A stretch of 64,000 bases of DNA. Source: Ryuthela nishihirai. Lineage: Eukaryota; Arthropoda; Arachnida; Araneae; Heptathelidae. The translations under genes and the position numbers were made by a program. Positions 33,080 through 44,559 of this stretch are shown in pieces. The stretch lies in NCBI GenBank assembly GCA_038380435.1, contig JAWZYU010000024.1, positions 54,088,613 through 54,152,612 of the forward strand, read 5' to 3'. The notes beneath the pieces were generated by a model. The model saw only the letters and a list, made by a program, of their open reading frames with translations, was not told the origin of the DNA and ran no database searches. The first letter of the stretch is position 1, and every line of letters starts with the position of its first letter.

Positions 33080-34140
33080 TAGCTATGCCACTGATTATGA
33101 AATGACGAAAACTTCATGCCATATTAGCTTCTATTAACGAAACTAAAACAATAAAAAAAAACTAACAAAATAACAATAACTTAAATTTACCGAAAAATAA
33201 AATACGTGTGCATTGGAACTATTATGCAGAGACAGCACGTATATTTGGGGGGGGCCTAGTGCAACGTGTGGATTCGGGGGCTCTTTTGTCATGTGGTAAA
33301 TAATAAAACGTTACAAATTAAATCACTCTAAATGTACAAAATCTTGAGTTAAATATAGCAAAGTAATTTCGAAAATGCAAGCTACACAACAAAAAACTGA
33401 CGTTTCAAATACGTCCATTTCTTCAGTTTGAGTTTTTTTTTTGTTATTATCATTGTTGTAGCTAAGGAAAAGTTCACTGTAATAATGTTGCTTTCTCTGA
33501 AGAAACTCAGCATTTTGAAGTTATGCAGAATGTAACTTTGTAACTGCTTTTTGGAAAACGATCTAATCCTTCTCTCTGCAGCCATTCAAAGTTTTTGTTT
33601 TTAGACAGAAATGAAAATTCTTTTTGGTTTCGATAGTTATCAACACAATATTAGAATTCATCTCTTCGTTCTTTCATGGTTTTAGTTTCAACTTTAAAGG
33701 AAGCTAAGTCTGTAAACTGATGAAATTTTAGAATGGTAATTGCAAAATATGTATTCGTGCCGAAAATTCGAAATATGAAATATAGAGTTGTAATAAATGA
33801 GTTTTCAATGAAACCAGGATCTGACATCTTATCCCCAGGTTCAAAAATAACACTAGACAACAAATTGAAACTTTTTTTATAACATTGGTCAAATAGGATG
33901 TTTTTAATTAATTATGGGGTGCTGAATTCAATATGGCTGTGAGAAATCTGCATCAGGTAGAGTTTATTTTTTTAATTACGGATTGATGTATTTCAAATCT
34001 AAATGAATATGCATATCTGGGAAATTAAAGTAAATGTGACTATTTTATTAATTGCAACTTAAAACTCATTAATTAATTACATGATTACAGTGAAAAAAAT
34101 TAGAAACATCATAGTTATAGACCACTGAATATAAAGTAAC
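33080..34140. other. AT-rich non-coding DNA
   Basis: No gene was recognised. It includes a short poly-G run near 33248 and several short open frames without domains. Confidence 0.4.
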
Positions 34141-34149
34141 AAATGAAAT

Positions 34150-35780
34150 AATATTGAAACGCAAAATCATAAAATTTTGCCTTTTAGTACTAAGGTATTT
34201 TCCTTCTGGAAGAACCAGCAGCAGTCACCAATCATTGCTGAGTCCCACATGCCTTGGTATCTCTCCTCCATAGTTAGGATATCCTGGTGAAATCTTTTCC
34301 CTTGCTCATCACTGACAACTCCTAAGTTCTTGGGAAAGAAGTCGAGATGCGAGTGCAAGAAATAGATCTTCAAAGACATTTGGCAGCGAAGATTTTCATA
34401 GTTTTTGAGAAGATCTTGAATGAGATTATGGTTGTTTTCCTATTTGTGATTCCCCAGAAGACCATGGACCACAAACGTGAAGGATTTCCATGCAGCGTCA
34501 TACTCAGTTTTTCTTCGAAGAAAGTATCGTTCAGTAGCTTCGTGATCTGAGTACCAACAAAGATACTTTCTGTAAATTTTGGCATCACTTAGTTTTGAAA
34601 ATTTTTCCTTCAAGTGCAAAAACCCTTTACCAGTTTGGTCCATGGCCTTTACCTAGTTTTTCATAAGCCCTAGTTTTATGTGTAGTGGTGAAAGCAGAAC
34701 TTAGAGGACTCAACTAGAGGCTTATATCTCACATTACTATTTCCAGGAATAAAAACATCTCTTTTGGGTCAGTCTTTTGTTTTGTAGTGTTCGTTTCTGG
34801 CCCTCCTGTCCTACAAACACAAAACAGAGCAAAATTTTGTGAAGGCCTCCTTAAAGCCCTGAGCAACAGAGATGACTTGTAGGTCACCACATATTGTCCA
34901 CTTAAACTGGTCATATATTATAACAGTTTTTTTTCCTGCTTTCATAAATTTCCTTCATTCCCACAGCGTGTGTCACTGGAATGGAAGGTTTTTGGTTTCC
35001 TTTATGCAAAAGGACAGCTTTTAAGCTGAATTTTGACGAATCTATAAATAAACGCCATTCCTTAGGGTTGTGAGTTCCAATTTCTTCCATCAGCCCTGAA
35101 ATATCTGTGCAGAAAAACAAACCATCTTGTATCTCGTAAAAAATCAGATAAAGTCAAATTTCTCTTTCTGAACAGAGAAACTCTGGTACCCTTGTCCAAA
35201 AGATTTCACTCTTCAAGTCTTAGGTTAAACACGTCTTTTAGGTTAAACATCAGCTTGTTGTTTGGAAAGTCCTAGGTATCGAACAAGTTCATTTAGTTCA
35301 GTTTGCTGAATCAGATGAGGCTCGTCTACGTTTTAGGGGTGTATTTAGGATCAGGATCTGTATGTGCCTCAAAGTCTTCCTCTGGTGAATTTGAATCCAT
35401 CTCCTTCCAGTTGATTGGAGGAGCCGTTATAGGAAGATCTTCTCCATGAGGAACTGGCCATATGCTGAAGGCACATTTGGATACTATATTTTGTTTTGTT
35501 CTCTTTTAAAATGCGCAACACTTTTGTTAAACAGAAATAGCAATCATGCAAGTGACTAGTTGGCTCACACCAAATCATTAAAACTTCAAAGAGCATGGAT
35601 TTTACCTTAACTTTCAACCATTCATTCAGGCCAACAAAGCACGAAATGCAGCACACATGTGGAGCCCATGTTTTGCGCAAGCTTTCTTCACAATCTTTGT
35701 CAAAGAATGATCCTGGGATTTTACAATATAATTTCCACACACATAACAAAACTTATCTGGCACATTAACACATCAGCGAC
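34150..35780 (-). pseudogene. Decayed copy of a repetitive invertebrate protein gene, function unknown
   Basis: Several minus-strand frames line up in one order. 35749-35369 has paired cysteines (VCCISC), then WCEPTSHLHDCYFC, a zinc-knuckle-like layout. 35120-34911 has GTHNPKEWRLFIDSSKFS and KPSIPVTHAVGMKE. 34588-34370 and 34643-34440 have remains of a middle region including AWKSFTFVVHGLLGNHK. 34379-34167 has LLHSHLDFFPKNLG-like residues, DEQGKRFHQDI and EERYQGMWDS. I recall multi-copy predicted proteins with these motifs in insects and cnidarians. They behave like a mobile-element passenger, but I know no function. Frameshifts and stops separate all parts, so it is not expressed as one protein. 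Confidence 0.6.
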
Positions 35781-35876
35781 GCTGTCTTTGTGCCATTTAA
35801 ACGACAAATTTCACTCTTCAACGTACAGCACGTGTCCTTCTATAACGAAAACATCCAGAATGGCTGTCTGAGGTTA

Positions 35877-36127
35877 AGGGTCCCATCCACTTATCAGAAT
35901 GGATGTCAAGTAAGGGAAGGATAGGCTTTATTCAAGTTTACTCCAGTCGCGTGAATAACAACAAGTTCTATCGTGAACACAAGCCTCTAATCATGCAAAT
36001 TCTCTATGAGCAGCACTGAGAGAACTTGTTCTTGTTGCAATTCGGGCGAAGTTTGGACTGAAATAAACTTGAGTAAAACCTGTCTTTTCCTTACTTGACA
36101 TGCATTCTGATAAGTGGATGGGGCCCT
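35877..36127. mobile_element. MITE with TTA duplication (Harbinger-like)
   Basis: TTA at 35874-35876 and TTA at 36128-36130 flank 251 bp with inverted ends of about 70 bp: AGGGTCCCATCCACTTATCA at the left and its near complement at the right, continuing to tcaagtaaggga and cttgagtaaa-type segments. A 3-bp TTA duplication fits PIF/Harbinger-type insertion. No coding capacity. Confidence 0.75.
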
Positions 36128-36134
36128 TTAGGTT

Positions 36135-37135
36135 ACTGTTACATGTTTTCTCCTACTTGGCAATCAGTGTTGCCAGCCACAAAAAGTAAAATATATACAT
36201 AGTACCCTCCCAGTTGCCTGTAGGTGTTGGTATAGGAAGATCTTAAAAGGAGTCAAAATGATCAATAATATAAAAACGTGAAGTATAGCCATTTTTTAAC
36301 GCCAGATCGGAAATCATCCGCTGAAAAATTGTTGAAAACAGATACAATTGTTCATGTTATAAAAACTATGTAAACCAGTGTAATCATTAACAAGAATAGA
36401 AACTGAATAAAAAATACCTTATTTAGTGTCCTTTTATTTCTTTTTGCTCTTTTGGAAATGGTTATAGCATTTCTCATGAGAAAACTAAAATGTTTTCAAC
36501 GTAGTCCAGTCATTCATTAATTAGCAAGAGCTTGTTATTGATTACTGAAACTCACATAAAAGTTTGCAATTAAGAGAAGCACCACTGAAGCAAAGCTACT
36601 TTTATCAGCTATCTGTATTTAAAAAAATTTATTACATGATTAGTGATGTGGGAATGATAGGACATCATAGTAAGCACAAGGAAAAGAAATTGTCAGTATC
36701 ACAGTAAATAAATACAATTTTATGAAAACATCATTCAAATGAAACAGAATTCTTGGAGAGATTATCATAACATATATAAATAATACCTCTAAAACTAAAT
36801 GCAATAGGGTTCAGCAGGTAGTCACTAAAACATTGGCTTTACATTAGCTGTGAGAAATTTTACCTGCAATGATAGGCTTTTGTGTGAACTCTGTGGTTAA
36901 TAACTGTTTAATGGGTAGTTTTGTTCTTCAAGAGCTCTGTGATTATACACACATAACATATATTAGAGAAAGATAGTTTTTTTAATGTACCCTAATTTAA
37001 AATGCAAGTCACCAATCCTGGTTAATCTGTGAGATTCATTCCTCCTAATGAGATAGTAACAAATGGGAATGGTTCATTAATGCAGAATCTGCAAGATGAC
37101 AGCATCAAACAACCATTTGTTAGCACATAAAAATA
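36135..37135. other. AT-rich non-coding DNA
   Basis: No gene or repeat was recognised. Confidence 0.4.
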
Positions 37136-37140
37136 AATAA

Positions 37141-37306
37141 ATACCCCCTCAAGCACCTGCTTGCCACAGAGGTCTTACAGGAACCTGTCAGTTTATATGC
37201 CAAAGTAAAAGATCTGAGAGGATGGCAGGACCTCAGCAGAAGAACGACACATACATCCATGCCTTACCTGAGGCTCGAATCCAGGTCCCTTAATCTAAGT
37301 AATAAA
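37141..37306 (-). mobile_element. SINE-B copy
   Basis: It runs from ccccctcaagcacctgcttg to the B box (complement of ggattcgagcc) and then loses the A-box part of the head. Confidence 0.8.
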
Positions 37307-37309
37307 CTT

Positions 37310-38540
37310 CTGCAGTTATATTTTTATGAAAAATTGTAATGAGTAACCTTTCACTGAAAACTATTATAAATAAGTTTTAGGGACCTATAAGTTTAACTAA
37401 AGCAAAAAATAAGAATATGACATGTGGTAATATGAAAAAATTAATTTGTGCAAACTGAGTGGTAAACTTGAACAATGTTATAAGAGAATGTCCAGCAACT
37501 CTTCTTTCTAAAGCAAGAAATAAAATATTGGACTGTCCACAATGAGTGATTTAAATGAGTAATACTTAGGTTATGGATTTCATTGTGGGTTTGCACACAA
37601 TTTTTTTTGCATGGAAGTCATTTTGATAGTACACTGCAGTTTAGAATTTTAGAAGGAGAGTTTTATTAAAGGTGTTTATGTTTTGAATGCAGTTTTCAGT
37701 AACATCTGCAATTAACTTTCAATATACATAAAGTCTCATAATTTCATAAATCTGCAATTGTTGGTTTATCCTATTTCTACATGTGTTGTCTCTAAATTGT
37801 ATTTGTCTAATTTTTACCTCTCCTAGACTTGAATGATTGAACCCATTCTTTTTTAACTGAAATACCCAAAGTTTTTTATGCTGCTTACTAGATGGCACTA
37901 GATCACTGCGTTGCTATATGATTATTATTATATTTATATACATCTTATTTTCAGAATGGTTCAGTGACCCTCATATTTTGGTTCAAAGTTTGCATTATTA
38001 ATAAGAAAGAATAATCATGATATTAATAACTTGCATTCTTGTTTAGCCAATTACAACATTTTATATTGCTTTTGCAATTTATAAGGATATCTATGCCATA
38101 AGACTTCTATTACAATTGGAGAGGCCAAACGTCACATATTAGAACACCTCGTTAGAACATATGTTACATCACGTGTCATTCGAAGAGTTTACCAAAGGGC
38201 CAATTAATACGATCTCTTCAGCGCTTTGATACATAAAGAGGAATGCGGTTTGTTTTGATCGAACGGCCATCAATTTTCTTCGTTTTAAAAAAATATACTT
38301 GCTCAAGGTTCTCTAAGTTTTACTAGTTCAGTTAAAATACTTAGGAATAATGTGCATTTAAATGGTAAAATCATTGCATAAATGCTTCTTTTAAAAGTCA
38401 TTGAAAAGCGGAACGTCCATAGAGGGTAATGTTAACAAGGCAAGAATGTCGTTCCCAGAGCCCTCTACTGGTATTGGACACTTTTTTCTGCCAGATTTTA
38501 ATAGGCGAATGCTACGTTATACTTATAGACACTATAACCT
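37310..38540. other. AT-rich non-coding DNA
   Basis: No gene was recognised. Confidence 0.4.
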
Positions 38541-38544
38541 GGCT

Positions 38545-38640
38545 CAGAACTCTTATATAGTATATTCGTTAATAGAATAATAATTTTGAAACTCCCAAGA
38601 GAATTTCATTGCCTAGTAAACGAAATTTTGATTTTTTTTA
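38545..38640 (+). repeat. Direct repeat, left copy
   Basis: The segment from cagaactcttatatagtata through gaaactcccaagagaattt to cctagtaaacgaaattttga is repeated at 39748-39850 with a few differences. The repeats bracket about 1.1 kb. Confidence 0.65.
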
Positions 38641-39579
38641 AAATTAAATATCTCCTGAAAAACAAAAATATTTCTTCGAAATTTATCCAACCCCAAAAGT
38701 TTTAATTTATCTCTAAAAGTGAAAAAGTTTGTCTACAGAAGGACAGACAGAGGAACAAATATTGTCTAGATGATGACAAAGTGCAAGCATTAGCTCGTTT
38801 TTTAAACGAACCTTAAGAGAAATTATTTGTTGGTTTTCAGTTAGCTCGTTTCACTTTTGCAGACGTTTCCATCTTCTGGCGGAGTTTTTTGGAAAAAAAT
38901 ATTCATTATTTCTATGAGTGGAATTTTTACACCCGAATGCAGCTCAGCGACGCATTGATAAAATATGGAAGCTTTTACAGGCATAAAAAGCGGTAGAAAT
39001 ATATAAAATTGTAACAACTGAGAAGTTTTAACTCAGTACACACACTAACTCGTAGGCTTTCGTCTCGCAGTGCGACAAAACATGGCGCCCATAATCCACA
39101 TGATTCAATCAACCAATGGCAGTCAATCACCGAGATGGCCAGGATGTATAAGAAAAAGAAGGCCAGCCTTTAACTATACAGGACCTCTAGATATGGCTGT
39201 AGCTAACGTTATAAAATGCACAAAAAAATATTACTACATTCATTTCAGTTATCGTTTCAAACAAACAAAAAAGTTTGCAGCGAACGAAATAAATAATTAC
39301 CAAGACTGCAAAATGGGTCTCTATAATGAGTTTTAATACGGCAGAGTCGACTGATCGTACCTGTGACAAGGCTTTTAACTTTTAAGAGAAAAAATATTCT
39401 TTTTCTATTGGATGGCTGCATATGATGCTTATTTGTTATTACTAAAATTCATGCTGAAATTGCAGTTTATGTATTTTACCAATTCGCACAATCTCCAGAA
39501 AATATCTCAGTAAATGAATATCCACTGGTCATCTATGATATCTTGTGGATATTGCGGTTGTATAGGAAGTGGCTTCGAT

Positions 39580-39680
39580 TTTTCGCAACTTGCCATAATT
39601 TTACAGCAAAAATACCAATTTTTAACATCTCACGTGAATTTTACGGCCACTTCAAATTTACCAAAAAAAAAAACGTTTCA
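39580..39680 (+). repeat. Isolated piece of the 31996-33035 satellite type
   Basis: The text aagtggcttcgatttttcgc, ataattttacagcaaaaata and aacatctcacgtgaatttta follows the order of one 115-bp unit of the array more than 6 kb to the left. Confidence 0.55.
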
Positions 39681-39747
39681 ATTATGATTGAGCTCGAAGT
39701 AGGTTGTGCAATTTCAAGGCCACCCATGCTCAGTTGCCAAAGCCTGG

Positions 39748-39850
39748 CCCAGAACTCATATATGTAGTATATTCGCTAATAGTAGAATAATAATTTTGAA
39801 ACTCCCAAGAGAATGTCATTGCCTAGTAAACGAAATTTTGAGTTTTTAAA
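39748..39850 (+). repeat. Direct repeat, right copy
   Basis: Partner of 38545-38640. It is slightly longer because of a small insertion in gctaatagtagaataataat. Confidence 0.65.
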
Positions 39851-40044
39851 ATAATGCTACGATAATAAACGATTGATACTTTCAATTGAAACTCACATTC
39901 ATTTCGTTTGACCTATGCACCTTATCCCAATGCTAGTAAAATTTATTTGCTGGCAAACCCCTTAAAAATATTGCACCCATCATGGGGAGGGCAAGTTGTT
40001 CTCCTGAAAAAAAAAACTGATTTATTTTGAATATTACATCGGTT

Positions 40045-40147
40045 GAGCCGTCCGGTTTCCAAGTGGTTATCGCGCTTGGCTACTGATGTAAGGGACCTGG
40101 GTTTTGAGTCCCGAGTAAGGCATGGATATATGAGTCGTTTTTCTGCC
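40045..40147 (+). mobile_element. SINE-B head fragment
   Basis: The tRNA-like head is clear (gtttccaagtggttatcgcg; gacctgggttttgagtccc) and runs to cgtttttctgcc, where the copy breaks off before the body. Confidence 0.75.
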
Positions 40148-40149
40148 AA

Positions 40150-41130
40150 TTAATGAACGAAACATCGATTTGTTTTGTCCTACACCCCCTTCGTAGAAAA
40201 AATTTCCTGCACACTTCCATGGCCCTATTATATTTCAATCTACGAAACTTGTTCCGAAATTCTGTATAAATTACTTTTCTAAATTGCATTGTTAGCCAAT
40301 ACCCGAAGCAATTACTGAAAATTTACTACTGAATATCAAATACCATTTAAATTTAATGGTATCCCAAAGGAAATCTAATAAATAAAGGTGATTGTGTGTC
40401 AACTTATGTACTCAGCCCGAGAAGAGCTAGAGGCTCCAAAACTTTGCATGAACGTTCCCTTCATCCAGATAAAGAATATAGGCTATTTGAGAACCCGCTG
40501 GGGTGAACCAAAATTGGGGTGGGTGGGTGTGAATGTCTCAAAATTCCAATGGGCTTAGCATTAAAGGTGAAAAGTTATTCAAAAAATTGTCTGCACCAAT
40601 GAATTTGAAAAAGGAATACATCAAATTTGGTGAGTAAAAATCAAGGTTGAAAGTTACTATTGATGGCAAAATAACTTACCACCAATAAATTTGAAATAAT
40701 GAATACATCAAACTAATATCACGTGATTAACTCAGTGTTCAGTTTTTGGGTCAAGAGCGCGAGAGTCCGTGAATATTGAAGTCGTTCTAATTAAGCACGA
40801 GTGAAACTAGAGATTCTTTGTTGAAAGCTTCAAAAACTAAGAATTTGTATCGGATATTAAAATACACTAACTGAATTTAAAAAATATGTAAAAGTTAATA
40901 AACATATCTCATGTTAATTAATAAATAATGGTTTTTCATAGTATCTATACAATTTACTGGGCATCTCAGACCTTGTTTTTCTTTCTATATAAAGTTACCT
41001 ATGCCTAGTCAACTCTCCGAGGGACTCTGGTGGGTACTAAATGATTTGAAAATTCGATTATCTGAGCGAGGCAATTCCATTTTTTTTGGTTTAGAAACTT
41101 CTGACGTGGAGAGTATAATACGGTGTCTCG
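40150..41130. other. AT-rich non-coding DNA
   Basis: A weak internal duplication (aatttgaaaaaggaatacat and aatttgaaataatgaataca, near 40600 and 40690) is the only structure noticed. Confidence 0.4.
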
Positions 41131-41133
41131 AAA

Positions 41134-41214
41134 TATACTGCTCACAAAAATTAGGGGATATTTTATCGCTTCATATTCATTTTGAAATATCCTCTAATTT
41201 TTGTGAGCAGTATA
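41134..41214. mobile_element. 81-bp TA-flanked hairpin MITE
   Basis: TA at 41134-41135 and 41213-41214 flanks inverted repeats of about 29 bp beginning TACTGCTCACAAAAATTAG. About 20 bp of loop separate the arms. TA flanks suggest mobilisation by a Tc1/mariner-type transposase. The small open frame across it is not a gene. Confidence 0.75.
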
Positions 41215-41357
41215 GTTTCATTCCTTTACAAAAAGAGGGATATTAAACCGGAGAGGATTTTTATGCCAAATGAAAGCTCTCAACATGGAGAGCGCCTCTA
41301 TATTCTAAAATAGTTTGACCCAAGCAACAGCACGCAAATGTTACTAAATATATATAT

Positions 41358-41717
41358 ATGGGTTGTTTTACCCCTGAGTGGCACTTTTTTGCACACCATG
41401 GGCTAAATGGCCACGTCACATGGACCCCGAAGGCTCAGAGAAGGTTGGGGGAGGGGACCCACTGGAACAACTGTTGGGAGACAGATGGTAGCCTCCCATC
41501 AAGCGTGCACAGGATATGGCTCTCCCGCACACGGGGCCACGGCTTAACGTCCCATCCGACAGACTACGACCTTTCCAAGCCCATCGGTGTTCCCTACTGA
41601 CCGTGGGTAGGGCGGGGAATTTTGCGGAGATAAATCTCAACGCTGACCCAGCTGGGACTCGAACCTGGGAACTACAGATTACGAGTCTGGCGCGCTACAG
41701 ACTGAGCCACCCCCGCC
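41358..41717 (-). mobile_element. SINE-A copy in an AT microsatellite
   Basis: Well preserved body and tRNA-like head. It lacks the roughly 25 bp between atcaag and cgtgcac that contains ttctttaa in other copies. The flanks are atatatatatg and atagatatatatg, probably a target duplication within an AT repeat. Confidence 0.9.
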
Positions 41718-41790
41718 CCATAGATATATATGTAACATTATTTGGATAAAACAAATTAGCAGAGTATGCGATATTTTGTGAAATATTTAA

Positions 41791-41922
41791 GCCATCCCAT
41801 GGCTAGCACGCTTGGCTACTAAGGGACCTGGGTTCTAGCCCAGGGTAATGCATGGTATGTCATTTTTCTGTCGGTCCTGCCATCCTCTCAGATCTCTGTG
41901 GCAAGCAGCTGCTTGAGGACGT
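41791..41922 (+). mobile_element. SINE-B copy with short internal deletion
   Basis: Head (ggctagcacgcttggctact; ctgggttctagccc) and body end (gcaagcagctgcttgagga) are present. The middle with the ctgacagg segment is missing. Confidence 0.8.
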
Positions 41923-42571
41923 AATTTTTATTTATAAACTACTGTTGTGGCTGAATGATCTACGTTTTATTTATTCGCTTTCGTGCAGATAAGAATTTAG
42001 CTTTGAGGGTGAAATTGTAAATATACTGTATTTTTAACTTTATGAATAAAAATCAACTAAAAAAATTTTGTAATCCTTTTGATGTGGCTAGCTGATGCAG
42101 TTTAAAAAACTTTTTGTAAAATATTTTGATAGTACATTTTCCAATAACGCACTTTTTATGTACTTCTAAGAAATGCGAATTGATTAAATTACTAGAAATA
42201 AAAATTTCCTTATCATAAACAATTCATTGCATAATATATATTATTGATCGTTATTTAAGGGTTTAGCATTCCACTCTACCCTCAAAAAAACGCTGGTACA
42301 CGTACGGCATGGCGAATAATTCTACTGGAGTTCGGGGGGGGGGGGAAGTTCGTGAGAATTTTGTTACATTTTTAGCAATTAAGTCTATTTCTATAGGTAA
42401 TCTGTGTATTTTCTATGGTTGGATTTTTAATAAAAGCTTAAGCGTTAATGACCTGCTCATTAACATCTAAATCATTAAAAACAATTGGAAAAGTTGCTTC
42501 TCCTTTAAGTATAGTTGGCGCAAGGTCCGGCACATCTCAGTGAAAGAGGTCTTATTCTGTAAGATATTAGC

Positions 42572-42645
42572 GTCTGATGCGTGGTTTAATGGTTAGAGCG
42601 CTCAGCCATGTACCTAGAGAGTTGTGTTCTCGCCGCGTCATCGAT
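42572..42645 (+). repeat. tRNA-like fragment
   Basis: gtggtttaatggttagagcg resembles a tRNA A box and D arm. A weak B-box-like gttgtgttctcgccgcg follows at tRNA spacing, then poly-T. The acceptor stem is not convincing, so I read it as a SINE head or decayed tRNA copy. Confidence 0.35.
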
Positions 42646-42897
42646 AAATTTTTTTTTTTTGATGTTTTTAGCTAAGTTCGTGACAAATTGCAAATTATAG
42701 AAATTAGTTTGCATCTAAAACTATCGATAACAATGCCTTTAAACAAAGATAGTCAGCATTGACCAGGCCAGCCGGGGCAGTATGTTCTCCCCTTTTTTTC
42801 TCTGCCTACAGGTGTAGGCAAGGATTGAAAATAGGCAGAAACCTGTTCATAGAGAAGTAATCTCTGGCAGACTAATTGTTTGTGTATTTTGAAGAAG

Positions 42898-43013
42898 TGG
42901 TTGCAGTGGCCAGAATGCAGTAAATGTAGCTCAGGACAGTTGCTTGGAGAACTAAATTGCACAGTCTGGTTGGAGCTCCGTAGCCCATGGCTGCTTGAGG
43001 ATGAGGATGATGA
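42898..43013 (+). mobile_element. LINE 3' terminal fragment (RTE-like family)
   Basis: Plus-strand copy of the last 115 bp of the LINE family: gttgcttggagaactaaatt, gtctggttggagctccgtag and catggctgcttgaggatgag, finishing in the GAT/ATG triplet tail. This is a severely 5'-truncated insertion. Confidence 0.8.
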
Positions 43014-43122
43014 GCTATTCCACGTGTAACCTGTGACTAGTTGTTCGACCGCTACTGGGCATGTCATGGCGACTGAACGTCGTGCTCCTACAATCATACC
43101 ACGTTCAAAGTCCGAAAGACTT

Positions 43123-43205
43123 CATCTAACGAGGTAATATTACTTGAAATGGCACTGGCAACAGATGCCATAAACATGTACACATCTGAAACTTGCTCGT
43201 TAGAT
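43123..43205. mobile_element. Small element with 10-bp inverted ends
   Basis: ATCTAACGAG near 43123 and CTCGTTAGAT near 43196 enclose about 65 bp that is similar to 30819-30888 without the ends. It is probably a miniature element. Confidence 0.45.
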
Positions 43206-44039
43206 ATTCAAAAAGAGATATTTGGAATAAGTAACACTAGATATAACTACAACCATTATACTTCCTATTAACCTTACTATTTAATCATTTTTTTACAACC
43301 ATATTCAACATATGGTTGTAAAAAAAAAACCTTCTGGCAAAAGCAGCAATTTTATATTTTATAGTACTTTATGGAAACAATGAAATGCTCTTAAATTCGA
43401 ATTGTTGCAGCAGAGGGCTAGAAATGAATAAAGCGTTGACAAAATGAATAAAGTGTCATAAAATAACCTAAAATTTGCTGTTTGAGAATTTTGCAATAAG
43501 TAGGACAAACCAAATTTAATTGTTTTTTTGTGCTGATTCGATACAAAGAAATTTACTTACATTCATATTCTTTTTTAAAGAAAGGTTTTTAAACTGATCT
43601 AGCGGTCAGTTTGACCATTTTACAAAGAGGTTATAGACATATATTCTACATCAGATATGACAAGTACAGGTCAAATCACAAATTCTGAAGAGGCAACACA
43701 ATAAACCAAAAACTTTTTTCCAATGGGCACAAACTGCAAAATACAGTGGCGAAGTGTGCATGGAAATTGATACAAAATTGTGCACTTGATACACCAGTTC
43801 TCATGTGTTGCTGCCTGTTGGAGTTATCAAATACTTGTCAGTGATCCATATATCAAAGTTCATTGCTTGATTGCCAAATGATAGCTCAATGAACCAACAT
43901 CCTATGAGAACTGTTAATGCATCAACTGCAATCTCATTGTCTCAAATGCTTGCATGCTTCACCACTGGCAAAATGATGTGTGAATGGGTTAACACTTCGC
44001 TATAATTTCCTGGAAAGCAAATTAACACGTGATTTCAAA
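43206..44039 (-). other. Region downstream of the PAICS stop codon
   Basis: Contains the PAICS 3' UTR of unknown length. No consensus AATAAA on the minus strand is close to the stop; an ATTAAA variant lies near 43515. A short palindrome (tttacaaccatat and atatggttgtaaa) is at about 43291-43322. Confidence 0.4.
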
Positions 44040-44203
44040 TCAGCAGCTACACCGAATTTTCTTATCTTCACATTTTAGGTTGATCCACATATTCAGTTGT
44101 TGAGCTCTGAGACAAGACCAAATTACATGATCATTCAATGCTAATATCTGAGCTGCACACAAAGCAGCACTATCAGGAGAAAGAACAGTGCTGCAACCTA
44201 GAC
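44040..44203 (-). CDS. PAICS: PAICS, terminal coding exon (end of AIR carboxylase domain)
   Basis: Acceptor tttag precedes the exon, which enters with two bases of a split glycine codon and ends at TGA (44042-44040) after 53 full codons. The translation carries [19 protein letters not shown] and then [22 protein letters not shown] and EDKKIR. This matches the C-terminal helices of animal PAICS, where the last helix packs over the octamer core. The phase fits the donor of 51037-51195 exactly. No exon is needed in the 6.8-kb intron between them. The very end (RCSC) differs from vertebrate proteins, as expected for a variable tail. Confidence 0.92.
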
Positions 44204-44559
44204 CTAAAAGGAGATAAAAATGTGCATTAGATGAACAAATTTAAAAGCAAAGAAACACTGCATGTTATAAAACACAAAATGAGAAGTACATTTCAGAAAA
44301 GCTGAGACAGTTTGAATTATTATCTACAAAATTATTTCGGTTTGAGTTGATATCTGATATATACACTGCTGGCCATTGAAATTGAAACACCAGGAAGAAC
44401 TCATCAGATTGCCCTGAAATATGCAAGATGAGTAGCCCATGGGATAATATTTAAATGATTCAAAGCACAGCACATACATAAATCATGTGTGACAGTAATA
44501 CCCCCTAGAAGTGGTATAAGAGATGACAAAGAGCAGGTGTAAAGCACTGGAATTGCGTT

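Noticed and set aside
39055..39130. Alternative promoter/start: aaacatggcgcccataatcc with a CCAAT-like box and an open frame
   Set aside because: No conserved protein follows and no splice structure is evident. Kept only as an alternative to the 31636 candidate.
42572..42645. Functional tRNA gene (also considered at 1188, 14726 and 50868)
   Set aside because: A- and B-box-like motifs are present, but acceptor and anticodon stems do not pair convincingly. Some copies are duplicated with non-tRNA flanks, so SINE heads are more likely.
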